From positions 1-38,239 of the IMG/VR virus record IMGVR_UViG_3300050014_000293: a DNA stretch of 38,239 nucleotides. One strand, written 5' to 3'. Within the stretch, counting starts at the first letter, position 1. Every line of letters starts with the position of its first letter. This stretch comes from a virus. Made by a program: the position numbers and the translations under genes. This document shows positions 15,611-22,901 of this stretch, one piece after another. The notes beneath the pieces are model-generated. The model saw only the letters and a program-made list of their open reading frames with translations. It was not told the DNA's origin and made no database searches.

Positions 15611-16828
15611 CTAGGCGCTGCGAAATTCGCTGGTGGCGAACGTGCCGGCGCTGGTGTCCGTCTTGCACCAGAAGGCGCCCTTGCAGGGCCAGTGCAGCGG
15701 CATGAGCGCGGCACCGATGGTCATGTAGGCACCGTCGTCCAGGATGGCGAGGTGCAGGTTGTCCACAGCCTTTTCAGCAGTGAGAAGCGTGTTGACCGTG
15801 GTTTGGTCAGAAGCCGCGGGAACGGCGGTCAGCGTGGCCAGGTCGGTAGCATCTGCGGTGCCGCCATGGGCAACAGTCGCATCGGCGAAGTGAAGGAGTT
15901 GAGCCGCCCGTACCGCATTGGCGTAGACCACCACGGCGGCCAGGTCAGCGGGAGTAGCAGCACCGACGGCAACGTGCGAGTTCCAGTAGGTCTGGAGTAG
16001 GTTGATAAGGGTCTGGTCGGATGCCTGGTCAGATCCCGCTGTGGTAGCCGTCACCAGCGCCAGGTTGATGGCATCGGCCACGCCATGAACGGCCGTGTCG
16101 GCAAAGTGAGCCAGCATGGCAGTACGCAGGGCGTTCGCCTTGGCCCTCAGTGTCGGCTCGGTTGTCGGAGTGCCGTTGAAGCTGTAGGCGCTCGCGGCCT
16201 TGTGATAGGTGGTCGATACGGCGTGCGCGGTGACCTGCGTGGCCAGATCGTCGGCAAGGACATATCCGGTACCGAGCGTGCTCATAACTGCGGCAGCGGA
16301 AACGTCTACCGCGTCCGTTACCTTGTGACCGGGAATGACCACGGCGCCTGCCGCGGCATGATAGGTGGTGGAAGCGATGTGCGCCGGCACGTCGATGATG
16401 AGCTCAGCCGATAGGACTTTGGAGGTGGCCAGGTTTGTGGCGTCGTTGGCCGCAATTACATCCGTGCCCGTGTCGGCGATCTTGTGCGTGATGGCAGGCG
16501 CATAGACGAGAGCTTGCGTGACGACTCGCGGACGGACGAACATATCCAGGTCTGCGGCGTTGGGCGTGACCTTGAGGTACGCGGTCGAAACGGGGGTGTA
16601 CGCGGTCACAACGGGAGCGACGGGCAGGGAGCCGACAAAGCCGGCTATGCCCAGGGCCCCAACTGCTACACCGATGGCGGCGGCCAAACCACCATCGGCG
16701 GCCTTGACGTGAGCGTATCCGTAAGGGTCAACGTACCAGTCGACCGGCTGGCCATCGGGAACGGGTGCCGTGGGAGCGCTGCTCTGCGCTCTGCCAGCAA
16801 GCAGATTGCGCATGGTTTCTACGAACAT
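15611..16828 (-). CDS. Structural protein with repeated His-containing motif, 405 aa
   Basis: AAAGGAGGAGCA precedes the ATG. After a short linker (SAPTAPVPDGQPVDWYVDPY) there is a hydrophobic stretch at about 45-75 (AAAIGVAVGALGIAGFVGSL). The remainder carries a repeated unit in which His appears about every 40-50 residues: AHIASTTYH (149-157), AHAVSTTYH (201-209), AHFADTAVHG (240-249), SHVAVG (283-288), LHFADATVAHG (312-322). The C-terminus is WPCKGAFWCKTDTSAGTF. Its place after the capsid gene suggests a decoration, neck or spike protein. No family is recognised. Confidence 0.65.
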   Translation of the reverse strand: MFVETMRNLLAGRAQSSAPTAPVPDGQPVDWYVDPYGYAHVKAADGGLAAAIGVAVGALGIAGFVGSLPVAPVVTAYTPVSTAYLKVTPNAADLDMFVRPRVVTQALVYAPAITHKIADTGTDVIAANDATNLATSKVLSAELIIDVPAHIASTTYHAAAGAVVIPGHKVTDAVDVSAAAVMSTLGTGYVLADDLATQVTAHAVSTTYHKAASAYSFNGTPTTEPTLRAKANALRTAMLAHFADTAVHGVADAINLALVTATTAGSDQASDQTLINLLQTYWNSHVAVGAATPADLAAVVVYANAVRAAQLLHFADATVAHGGTADATDLATLTAVPAASDQTTVNTLLTAEKAVDNLHLAILDDGAYMTIGAALMPLHWPCKGAFWCKTDTSAGTFATSEFRSA

Positions 16829-16853
16829 TGCTCCTCCTTTCGAGGATTGAGGT

Positions 16854-16883
16854 GCAGGGCCGGGTGGGAGAGCCCGGCCCTGC
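16854..16883 (-). other. Strong intercistronic stem-loop
   Basis: GCAGGGCCGGG (16854-16864) pairs with CCCGGCCCTGC (16873-16883), an 11-bp perfect stem with an 8-nt loop. No U-tract follows on either strand. It lies just after the capsid stop codon and may protect the capsid mRNA 3' end or pause transcription. Confidence 0.6.
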
Positions 16884-16900
16884 GGTCCGAGAGGAGGGGC

Positions 16901-18424
16901 TTAGACGACCCGGGCGCCCACGATGGAGGCCTGGGCGTAGGGGTGACGGCACTTCAGCGTCTGCGCGAAAAACAGGCTGAACGGGTAGCGACGATCAACC
17001 GGAGCCAGCGGGAAGTAGCTGTAGGGGCGCTGAATGTCCAGCGCAAACGCCACAGACTCGCGGCTCGTCGGGTAGGGGATCTTCTCGCTGATGAACAGGA
17101 ACGTGCCGTCGGGGATCTCGGGATGGCCCCAGACGGGGATCGTGGCCGGGAGGCCGGGATTCTGTCCACTGGCGTACTTGTTCAGGTAGGCGCCGATGTA
17201 CAGACCGCCGGTGAAGGCGCCCTTGTCGTCGATTTCCGATTTCATGACGTACTTGCCGCCGGCCACCAGGAGATCGGACACGCTGGACTTGCCCAGAGGA
17301 GAGGTCAGGATGAGGGTCGGGCTTGACTTCCAGTTTCTCCACGTCGGAGCGAGAATCTGGTCAAACTCGGCGATTCCCGCGCCCTGGCCGGTCAGTGTGG
17401 CGCCGGCGCAGTCGATGACGTTAGGAGCAGTCGCGCCGGCCACGGAGCTGGAAGAGAAGTCGACGCCATAGGCGGTCTGCTTCTCGCACCAGGCTTTGAG
17501 GCCGTTGAACGCGAGCGGGTTGGCGGAACCATTGGTCGACGGGGGAATCACGGTGATAGCCGTGCTCGCGTCATAGATAACGCGGACCTTGGTTAGGCCG
17601 ATGAAACATCCGCCCTCATTGGCGACAACGGCCTTGCCGTCGGCCGCATAGGACATCTGCGAGACCGGAACGAGCTTGGCCGCGCCTGCGTTGGCGCCAG
17701 CGTAGATCTTATATCCCCATGCGCCAGGGACGGCCGGGATGGTGAGAAGATCGTAGGCGTTCGAGCTGGAGGCGGACGGAGTGATCTCCATAGGCGCGGA
17801 CTCGCCCACGCACTTGGTGGATGCCGGGGTGGTGTGTTTGCCGTTGCTGTTGGCCAGGATTCCCTGGAGGGTCAGCGCGGTGACGTAGTACTTGGTCGGG
17901 GAAGTGTAAGAGCCGGTGCCACCTGCAACTGAGGTACAGAGAGTCGGAGTAGCGAGACCATCGTAGTCGCCGCCTATGCACATCAGCTCGTCAAGCCGCT
18001 GGATGCTGGAGAGCAGCCCGATGGAGGAGATGGCCATGGCATCGTCATAGCCCTTGGACTGGTCGACCGCCTCTTGGGTCACGCTGTCATTCAGCGCGTT
18101 GCCGGAGTAGAGGCTCTTGAACACCGTGGCGGCCAGAGTTTGGGCGTTACCGATACCGGCCTCAGCCACGCCGAACGCGGTAGAAAAGTCCATGCCGAAG
18201 CCGACCTGGACCTTCCACTCGACGTAGGGAGCGCCCATGGCGGCAGTGTCGACCGCGAGACGGGAACGCACGGGAGCCACGAACGGCATCAGCAGCGTGG
18301 CCGGCCGCTCGAGGTTGCGCCCGACGAAACCGGCGGTTGCGGCCAGGGCTTTCTGCATCTCATCTTTGCTCATGAGGCCGAGTTCCGAACGGAGGGCACT
18401 CAGCTCTTCAGGACCGAAATTCAT
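16901..18424 (-). CDS. Major capsid protein with Ig/FN3-like insertion
   Basis: The product is 507 aa with AAGGAGAACAAAAG before the ATG. The N-terminal helix (EELSALRSELGLMSKDEMQK) and the segments ALAATAGFVGRNLERP and AISSIGLLSSIQRLDELMCI match HK97-fold capsid proteins of actinophage-like type. Residues about 160-285 form an inserted beta domain: YYVTALTLQGI, then ESAPMEITPS and VPGAWGYKIYAG, the pattern of an FN3/Ig-like fold. The C-terminal part (YPTSRESVAFALDIQRPYSY) completes the capsid fold. High expression is suggested by the strong site and flanking hairpins. Confidence 0.85.
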   Translation of the reverse strand: MNFGPEELSALRSELGLMSKDEMQKALAATAGFVGRNLERPATLLMPFVAPVRSRLAVDTAAMGAPYVEWKVQVGFGMDFSTAFGVAEAGIGNAQTLAATVFKSLYSGNALNDSVTQEAVDQSKGYDDAMAISSIGLLSSIQRLDELMCIGGDYDGLATPTLCTSVAGGTGSYTSPTKYYVTALTLQGILANSNGKHTTPASTKCVGESAPMEITPSASSSNAYDLLTIPAVPGAWGYKIYAGANAGAAKLVPVSQMSYAADGKAVVANEGGCFIGLTKVRVIYDASTAITVIPPSTNGSANPLAFNGLKAWCEKQTAYGVDFSSSSVAGATAPNVIDCAGATLTGQGAGIAEFDQILAPTWRNWKSSPTLILTSPLGKSSVSDLLVAGGKYVMKSEIDDKGAFTGGLYIGAYLNKYASGQNPGLPATIPVWGHPEIPDGTFLFISEKIPYPTSRESVAFALDIQRPYSYFPLAPVDRRYPFSLFFAQTLKCRHPYAQASIVGARVV

Positions 18425-18451
18425 CTTTTGTTCTCCTTGCTTGAGGGCATG

Positions 18452-18473
18452 AAAAAGGCCGCTAGCAGCGGCC
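18452..18473 (-). terminator. Intercistronic hairpin with U-tract
   Basis: On the minus strand GGCCGCT pairs with AGCGGCC (loop GCT) followed by TTTTTC. It lies between the protease-scaffold stop and the major capsid start, only about 28 bp before that start codon. With so little room for a promoter it probably acts as a partial terminator or RNA-stabilising hairpin. Confidence 0.7.
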
Positions 18474-18505
18474 TCAGTTGACGGAGCCGGAGTGGATGGA
18501 AGGGC

Positions 18506-19255
18506 TTAGACCGGGACGCGCTCCCAGCTATGCTTGCCCTCGGACGTGATGCCCATTGCCAGAGCCTCTTGGGTAGCCAGAGCGAACGCGTGAGCCTGAG
18601 CAGCCTGGGCGTCTCCGCCGGCGGCGAGAGTGGCGGCCTGCAGGCGCGCCATGGGCGTCATGTTGCCGTCCATCAGAGCCTTGCTGATGGGGTCCTCAAC
18701 CTTACCCTGGTCGGCGAGGTTCGCAGCGGTCGGAAGACCGCCGATGTGGTTGGGACCGGAAGCGAGAGGCTCGGCATCAACGGCCTTGCCTATGGGGGTC
18801 GCGGCGGCTCCGGTAACGGCGGCCATGATGTCGTCTTTGATCGTGGCGATCTTGGCATCGGTGTGAGCGGCGGCGGCATTGACTGCGCTGGAGATGATTC
18901 CCTGCACGTCAAGCCCGGCCACACCAGCGGGAGCGCCCGGCTGACCCGCGATACTCATGGCGGCCACGGCTTTGGCGACTGCCTCCTGAATGGCGATAGT
19001 CTCCTGAGCCTTGGTCATGGTGGACTCGGTGCTCGGAGTGCTCACGGTGCTTTCGGTGCTAGGAGTGGAGGCGTCCGTGCTTGCGGTCGAGGAGGCCACA
19101 GTGCCCGTCAACACCTGGATGGCGGCCATTGCCTGAAGTTCCGCGTCGGTCGGGCTCGAATCCTGCTGCAGCAGTTCCAAGATACGGCCCAAGGCGCCGG
19201 ACATATCGCCCTTGGCGATGTCCATTGCAAGGCTGAGCGTTTTCTCAAAATCCAT
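18506..19255 (-). CDS. Nested scaffold protein from internal start
   Basis: Inside the protease gene an in-frame ATG at 19255 is preceded by AAGGAGAACAGGAAC, the strongest ribosome binding site in the gene. The 249-aa product starts MDFEKTLSLAMDIAKGDMSG and is dominated by helix-forming Ala/Gln/Glu with a Ser/Thr repeat (STASTDASTPSTESTVST). The arrangement matches lambda C/Nu3, where a scaffold is encoded by the 3' part of the protease gene. The start is seen in sequence; the role is inferred. Confidence 0.6.
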   Translation of the reverse strand: MDFEKTLSLAMDIAKGDMSGALGRILELLQQDSSPTDAELQAMAAIQVLTGTVASSTASTDASTPSTESTVSTPSTESTMTKAQETIAIQEAVAKAVAAMSIAGQPGAPAGVAGLDVQGIISSAVNAAAAHTDAKIATIKDDIMAAVTGAAATPIGKAVDAEPLASGPNHIGGLPTAANLADQGKVEDPISKALMDGNMTPMARLQAATLAAGGDAQAAQAHAFALATQEALAMGITSEGKHSWERVPV

Positions 19256-20368
19256 GTTCCTGTTCTCCTTGGTGATCGCTTGCTTGAGTTGAACTTTGCC
19301 GTCGGTTGATTGGTAGGGTTTGCCGAAGTACGAGCTGGCCTTGAGGGCGATGCGGTTGCCGATGGTGGCCCACTCCGCGTCGGAGTAGCCCTCCTTGCCT
19401 CTGCCAGCGTTGTAATAGGCCATGGCCGAACGAGTGCGGCCTTTGCTGTCGATGGGCCACTTATGGTTGGCCGGATCGGCGTAGTTGTCGGTATTCTGTC
19501 CGTGGGGGAAGCCCTTGGGAGCGGTCTGAGGCGCGCCCTCCTTTTTGGGGATGGCGACCTTGCCGAAGGGCGCGTCGGTCTCGGTCACGGGAACGAACAC
19601 GGTTTCGGGTGCGACCTCAACCGCATCGGCGAAGGTGAAGGCGCCGTCTTTGTCCACGGCATAGCTGGCCTGGTACATAGTCGGGGGCTCCGGGGCAACC
19701 TCGCAGTCATCGCAAGGACCCAGCCTGGTGTAAATCACCCAGTCCGGACCCCAGTCACGCACATACACCGCATCATCGATTAGGTCACAGAGGGCGTCTT
19801 CCAACGCGCTCCTGAGGTCGTCATAGCTGCCGTCCGCTTTGGCGATGTCCCCTTCCGGCGCCTCGGGATCATCGGGGTCAAAGAACTTAACCAGGGTAAA
19901 GCGTGCATCGGGGCAGGCGGGGGTATCGACAAGCGAGACTTCGCTGATAAAGATTTTGTCGTATACCTTCGTACCATCGGGATCGTAGTGAAAGGAAAGC
20001 CCGCGACCACCGATAGAGAAGCCCTTCAGAGCGTTTTCCTGGCACTTGATAAGGCAGTCGCGTCCATCTGTGGACCGTGAGAGTTTGACTCGATTCATGA
20101 CGCCGGGATGCCCGGATTCGGTTGTGTCCTCCCACCAACTATCGAACGTTCCGACCACCTTTGGCAGATGCATTTCGTGAACTCCAGGCCCATTCCGCGC
20201 AGCCGCCTCGGCGAAGGCTTCTTTTGCGACAGAGAGCGGCACACGCTCGCCTTGCAGGTCGTTCATCTCGGCGGTGGAAAAGCCCTCAACTGTTCCCGTT
20301 TCCGCATCTATTTTGGAAAAGGGCACGTACAGTTGAATCGGATAGGATTGATCGGTGGTTCGCTTCAT
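18506..20368 (-). CDS. XkdF-like prohead protease with C-terminal scaffold region
   Basis: The product is 620 aa from the ATG at 20368 (GGAG 11 bases upstream); the upstream frame overlaps the HNH gene. Residues 1 to about 190 form an XkdF-type protease: YPIQLYVPFSKIDAETGTVE, VHEMHLPKVVG with the candidate His, ALKGFSIGGRG with the candidate Ser, and ISEVSLVDTPACPDARF. A linker (YQASYAVDKDGAFTFADAV) and a small helical domain (GFPHGQNTDNYADPANHKWP; AMAYYNAGRGKEGYSDAEWA) follow. From residue 372 the protein is Ala/Ser/Thr-rich and helical, as in scaffolds, and probably also made from an internal start. It sits right before the major capsid gene. Confidence 0.8.
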   Translation of the reverse strand: MKRTTDQSYPIQLYVPFSKIDAETGTVEGFSTAEMNDLQGERVPLSVAKEAFAEAAARNGPGVHEMHLPKVVGTFDSWWEDTTESGHPGVMNRVKLSRSTDGRDCLIKCQENALKGFSIGGRGLSFHYDPDGTKVYDKIFISEVSLVDTPACPDARFTLVKFFDPDDPEAPEGDIAKADGSYDDLRSALEDALCDLIDDAVYVRDWGPDWVIYTRLGPCDDCEVAPEPPTMYQASYAVDKDGAFTFADAVEVAPETVFVPVTETDAPFGKVAIPKKEGAPQTAPKGFPHGQNTDNYADPANHKWPIDSKGRTRSAMAYYNAGRGKEGYSDAEWATIGNRIALKASSYFGKPYQSTDGKVQLKQAITKENRNMDFEKTLSLAMDIAKGDMSGALGRILELLQQDSSPTDAELQAMAAIQVLTGTVASSTASTDASTPSTESTVSTPSTESTMTKAQETIAIQEAVAKAVAAMSIAGQPGAPAGVAGLDVQGIISSAVNAAAAHTDAKIATIKDDIMAAVTGAAATPIGKAVDAEPLASGPNHIGGLPTAANLADQGKVEDPISKALMDGNMTPMARLQAATLAAGGDAQAAQAHAFALATQEALAMGITSEGKHSWERVPV

Positions 20369-20387
20369 AGGCGATAACTCCAGTCTG

Positions 20388-20942
20388 CTAGAAAAGCCGG
20401 CCACAATATTCCATGGGATGCTTCGCCCCTTTAACGACGTTGCAGAGGGGGCAGGCAATCACGAGGTTAGAGGGATGGTTGGACCCGCCAAGAGCGAGTG
20501 GCACTACATGGTCCACGTGGTAATCCTGGCCCACCCTTTTGCGGCAGTAAAAGCAGCGGCCCTTCTGGCGCTTGTATTGAGTCTCTATGTCTTCGGGGGT
20601 AAAGGCCCCATCGGCCCCAAACTCCCGCGCTCTTCGTTTTTGGTTTCTCGCCTTGAGTGAATCGAGATGAGTAAGCCGGTATTCACGCTGGTATGCCTTG
20701 ATTGACTCGCAATTTTCGGCGTAGTAGCGGCGCTTCTGCTCAAGTATGTGTTCGTGGCTCTTTTGGTAGCGCCGTAAATCGTATTCCCTGAAAAGCTCGG
20801 GATTTCCCTGCCTTCGTTGCTTCTGGTTCGCGCTAGCACACTCTCGGCATTCTGACCGAAGATACTTGCGGCCGTTCGGGTGAAAGAACTCCGCCGTGCG
20901 AGGAAGTTCGCGCCCGCACCTAGTGCATTGCTTAGTCTCCAT
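20388..20942 (-). CDS. HNH endonuclease with N-terminal zinc ribbon
   Basis: The product is 184 aa. The zinc ribbon CTRCGRELPRTAEFFHPNGR ... CREC is typical of phage HNH proteins. A basic helical linker follows with many Arg, Lys and Tyr (QREYRLTHLDSLKARNQKRR). The HNH core is CFYCRKRVGQDYHVDHVVPL, ALGGSNHPSNLVIACPLCN, KGAKHP, with the HVDH pair, Asn and paired Cys intact. The gene is inserted between the neck gene and the protease-scaffold gene, behind a terminator and an inverted repeat. It is likely a free-standing homing endonuclease. Confidence 0.88.
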   Translation of the reverse strand: METKQCTRCGRELPRTAEFFHPNGRKYLRSECRECASANQKQRRQGNPELFREYDLRRYQKSHEHILEQKRRYYAENCESIKAYQREYRLTHLDSLKARNQKRRAREFGADGAFTPEDIETQYKRQKGRCFYCRKRVGQDYHVDHVVPLALGGSNHPSNLVIACPLCNVVKGAKHPMEYCGRLF

Positions 20943-20972
20943 TGGCTTCTCCGAGCCCTCCGCATTAAGACA

Positions 20973-21030
20973 CCCGGCAGGCAGGGAGGCGGAGACTCTC
21001 CTCTTCGCGTGGCCACGCTAGCCTGCCGGG
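20973..21030 (-). repeat. 10-bp perfect inverted repeat upstream of HNH gene
   Basis: CCCGGCAGGC (20973-20982) and GCCTGCCGGG (21021-21030) are perfect inverted repeats 38 nt apart. The enclosed sequence is purine/pyrimidine-biased (GGGAGGCGGAGACTCTCCTC). It lies 31-88 bp upstream of the HNH start. It could be an RNA stem, an operator or the trace of a mobile element. Confidence 0.5.
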
Positions 21031-21039
21031 AAACCAAAC

Positions 21040-21077
21040 TTTCCAAAAGAAGAAAGCCGCCCGGGATGAGGCGGCTT
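21040..21077 (-). terminator. Rho-independent terminator
   Basis: On the minus strand AAGCCGCC pairs with GGCGGCTT (loop TCATCCCG), followed by TTCTTCTTTTGG. It lies about 160 bp after the neck-protein stop and about 100 bp before the second HNH gene, so it would limit head-operon readthrough into that gene. Confidence 0.7.
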
Positions 21078-21146
21078 GTGAGACACGATGCAGGCCAGTT
21101 TCAGCTCATAGCCCAGGAGCCTCTCGGGGAAAGAGCAAAGGTAAAC

Positions 21147-21196
21147 GCCGCCCATTCACATCCAGAGGTCAATCGACAAGGTAGACCGTGGGCGGC
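21147..21196 (-). other. Long-loop inverted repeat in non-coding region
   Basis: GCCGCCCA (21147-21154) pairs with TGGGCGGC (21189-21196), giving an 8-bp stem with a 34-nt loop. It is the first of three potential hairpins in the gap 20943-21238, which has no credible gene on either strand. Confidence 0.45.
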
Positions 21197-21238
21197 GTAG
21201 TTAACCGGCCGGCAGTCACGCCAGTCGGGGATGTACTG

Positions 21239-21622
21239 TTACGACTTGATAGCCTGCGCGAGCCCCTTGCGGAACCCACTCTCGATAGCCTTCTTGATCT
21301 CCTCGAGTTTGCCCGGCCATCCTGCCCAGAATTTCGTCCCGGTGAGGACGTACTGGCCGTAAGACATCGAATAGAGAGTCAACTCGCGGCCGGTCTTGGT
21401 GACGACGTAGGACGGGGCCGGTTTTGAGGCAAAGTTGCGCGTGCGCTTGTAGGGAGACACAGCGCGACCATCGGCACGGTATGGGGAGGCTTGACCGGGA
21501 TAGTTACCGCGTTCGCCTACATAAGCGACGCCTGAAGTGATGAGCGCCTTGTCAATGACACCCTTGAAGTCCTTCATGAATCCGGCTTCCTTGACGCTCA
21601 CGTTGAGATTGAAGAGCGCCAT
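21239..21622 (-). CDS. Neck/minor structural protein (HK97 gp10-like candidate), 127 aa
   Basis: The ATG at 21622 is used (AAGGTGAGG upstream); a TTG at 21625 would also overlap the previous stop. The product has a helical N-terminus (FMKDFKGVIDKALITSGVAY), a central basic region (SPYKRTRNFASKPAPSYVVT) and a C-terminal amphipathic helix (KLEEIKKAIESGFRKGLAQA). The size and helix ends resemble HK97 gp10-like neck proteins, but similarity by eye is weak. It is followed by a 296-bp non-coding region. Confidence 0.5.
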   Translation of the reverse strand: MALFNLNVSVKEAGFMKDFKGVIDKALITSGVAYVGERGNYPGQASPYRADGRAVSPYKRTRNFASKPAPSYVVTKTGRELTLYSMSYGQYVLTGTKFWAGWPGKLEEIKKAIESGFRKGLAQAIKS

Positions 21623-22446
21623 CAATCCTCACCTTCCTGGAGCTCGTCACCATCGCTCACGTCAAACGTGATGCCATATTGATCCATGAGGGCTTGGCCC
21701 TCGGCTTCGTCGCCGGGGAGAGTTATGCCTTGCCCACAACGACATCCGACATGCAGGGGCGGTGGGTCATCACCCGGGCCGAACTCCTGCCCGTCCAGCG
21801 CCATGCACTCCTCGCATTCGTAGTCGTCTTCCGAACCTTGCCAAACCCAGGTGTCCGCGCCAACCTGCTCCATCATGAGGTCGACGTTGGCTGAGGCCAT
21901 GCGGGTTGTCTCGGTCGTGGCGATTGCAGCGGCTTTCCAACTGCCCAGCGCATTCTGAGCGCTCAGCCGGAACGCCAGGTCGCTTGTGCCCTCCTCAGCA
22001 TCCGCGAAAAACGTGGAGAGCGATTCCTGGATCCGGTCGGTCGCGGTCTGGCCCACGTCCTTGAAGCTGCCCTTGACCATCTTGCCGGTCTTGTCGCGCC
22101 ACTTGAAATTCTTCAGGTAGCGCTGGTAGAGGGCGTCGGGCTGGATGTCCTGCCAGGTAGCGGCTTTGGCGATGCGTTTGGTCGGTCGCTTCCACCAGGC
22201 GTTCTCAGCCGCCGCGATGATTCGGGCAGCTTCAGTAGCACCCGCCTCCAGGCCTGCGACGATGGCTGACTGCACATCGCTCTTGACCTTGGCAGACAGC
22301 AGCGGATGTTTCTTCACCTCATCGAAGCCGGACTCGACCACCTTCCATGCGGCGTTGTATCCCGCCATGGCCTTTGCCTGGTAGGCGCGCTCGGCTTTTA
22401 GCCGGGCCTGTTTGACGCCGGGGCGGTTGGAGCCGATTACGGGCAT
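21622..22446 (-). CDS. Mu gpF/SPP1 gp7-like head morphogenesis protein
   Basis: The product is 274 aa, with a GAGGAAGATG site before the ATG. The N-terminal two thirds are helical (KAERAYQAKAMAGYNAAWKV). The C-terminal Mu-F domain has the diagnostic Cys/His arrangement: DDYECEECMALDGQEFGPGD, then PPPLHVGCRCGQGITLP. The preceding AIATTETTRMASANVDLM matches the A-x-T-E-[TV]-x-R segment of the family. These minor capsid proteins sit inside the head near the portal. Position directly after the portal fits. Confidence 0.9.
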   Translation of the reverse strand: MPVIGSNRPGVKQARLKAERAYQAKAMAGYNAAWKVVESGFDEVKKHPLLSAKVKSDVQSAIVAGLEAGATEAARIIAAAENAWWKRPTKRIAKAATWQDIQPDALYQRYLKNFKWRDKTGKMVKGSFKDVGQTATDRIQESLSTFFADAEEGTSDLAFRLSAQNALGSWKAAAIATTETTRMASANVDLMMEQVGADTWVWQGSEDDYECEECMALDGQEFGPGDDPPPLHVGCRCGQGITLPGDEAEGQALMDQYGITFDVSDGDELQEGED

Positions 22447-22449
22447 GGG

Positions 22450-22620
22450 CTATTCATCTTCCTCATCTTTGTGCGACAGTACGGTTTCGTACATCGCTTT
22501 TATGTCGGGATCGTCGATGTATCCCAGCAGCAGAATGGCAGCCCAGTACCACCTGTCACGCGACAATGGTTGGCGAAGCTCGGACAACTTATCGAGCAGC
22601 TCTTGCTTACGAAGGTTCAT
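22450..22620 (-). CDS. Small hypothetical protein, 56 aa
   Basis: A 57-codon frame (including stop) starts 3 bp after the upstream stop and ends 3 bp before the ATG of the Mu-F-like gene. The product begins MNLRKQELLDKLSELRQPLS, continues RDRWYWAAILLLGYIDDPDI and ends with an acidic tail (KDEEDE). It is helical with one hydrophobic stretch. Its ribosome binding site is weak. No family is recognised. Confidence 0.6.
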   Translation of the reverse strand: MNLRKQELLDKLSELRQPLSRDRWYWAAILLLGYIDDPDIKAMYETVLSHKDEEDE

Positions 22621-22623
22621 AGG

Positions 22624-22884
22624 TCAGGCTTGCTCAAGCGAACAGTCCGCCCGACCCACAGACAGCCAACGGCCGGGGGCGAATGTCTGAACCACTACGT
22701 TGTTCGTCCCCAGATGCAGATGACCGCCCGGGTCGATCTGGTAGCCGCTACCGAAGAAGCTCAGTTCTTCCTGTCGGTCGTCACGACCGAGCACCACCAG
22801 CCGGTAATGGGTGAGTTGTTGCTTCTGCAGCAGCGGAACAGCTCCGATAGTAGCGCCGCCTGGTTGATGACCGTTGTTGCTCAT
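22624..22884 (-). CDS. Hypothetical protein, 86 aa
   Basis: It starts with ATG after AAGGGGAGAG. The product is beta-rich (LTHYRLVVLGRDDRQEELSF; GGHLHLGTNNVVVQTFAPGR) with no catalytic signature. It lies between the portal and a small helical gene in the head module, so it may be a minor head component. No family is recognised. Confidence 0.65.
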   Translation of the reverse strand: MSNNGHQPGGATIGAVPLLQKQQLTHYRLVVLGRDDRQEELSFFGSGYQIDPGGHLHLGTNNVVVQTFAPGRWLSVGRADCSLEQA

Positions 22885-22901
22885 GTCTCTCTCCCCTTGC
22901 T

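Noticed and set aside
20369-20458. Upstream extension of the protease gene
   Set aside because: It runs into the 3' end of the HNH gene, and the protease family begins at the MKRTTDQSYP region.
20943-21238. Group I intron around the second HNH gene
   Set aside because: The flanking genes look complete and unrelated to each other, and I could not identify intron core elements by eye; only the structured stretch is reported.
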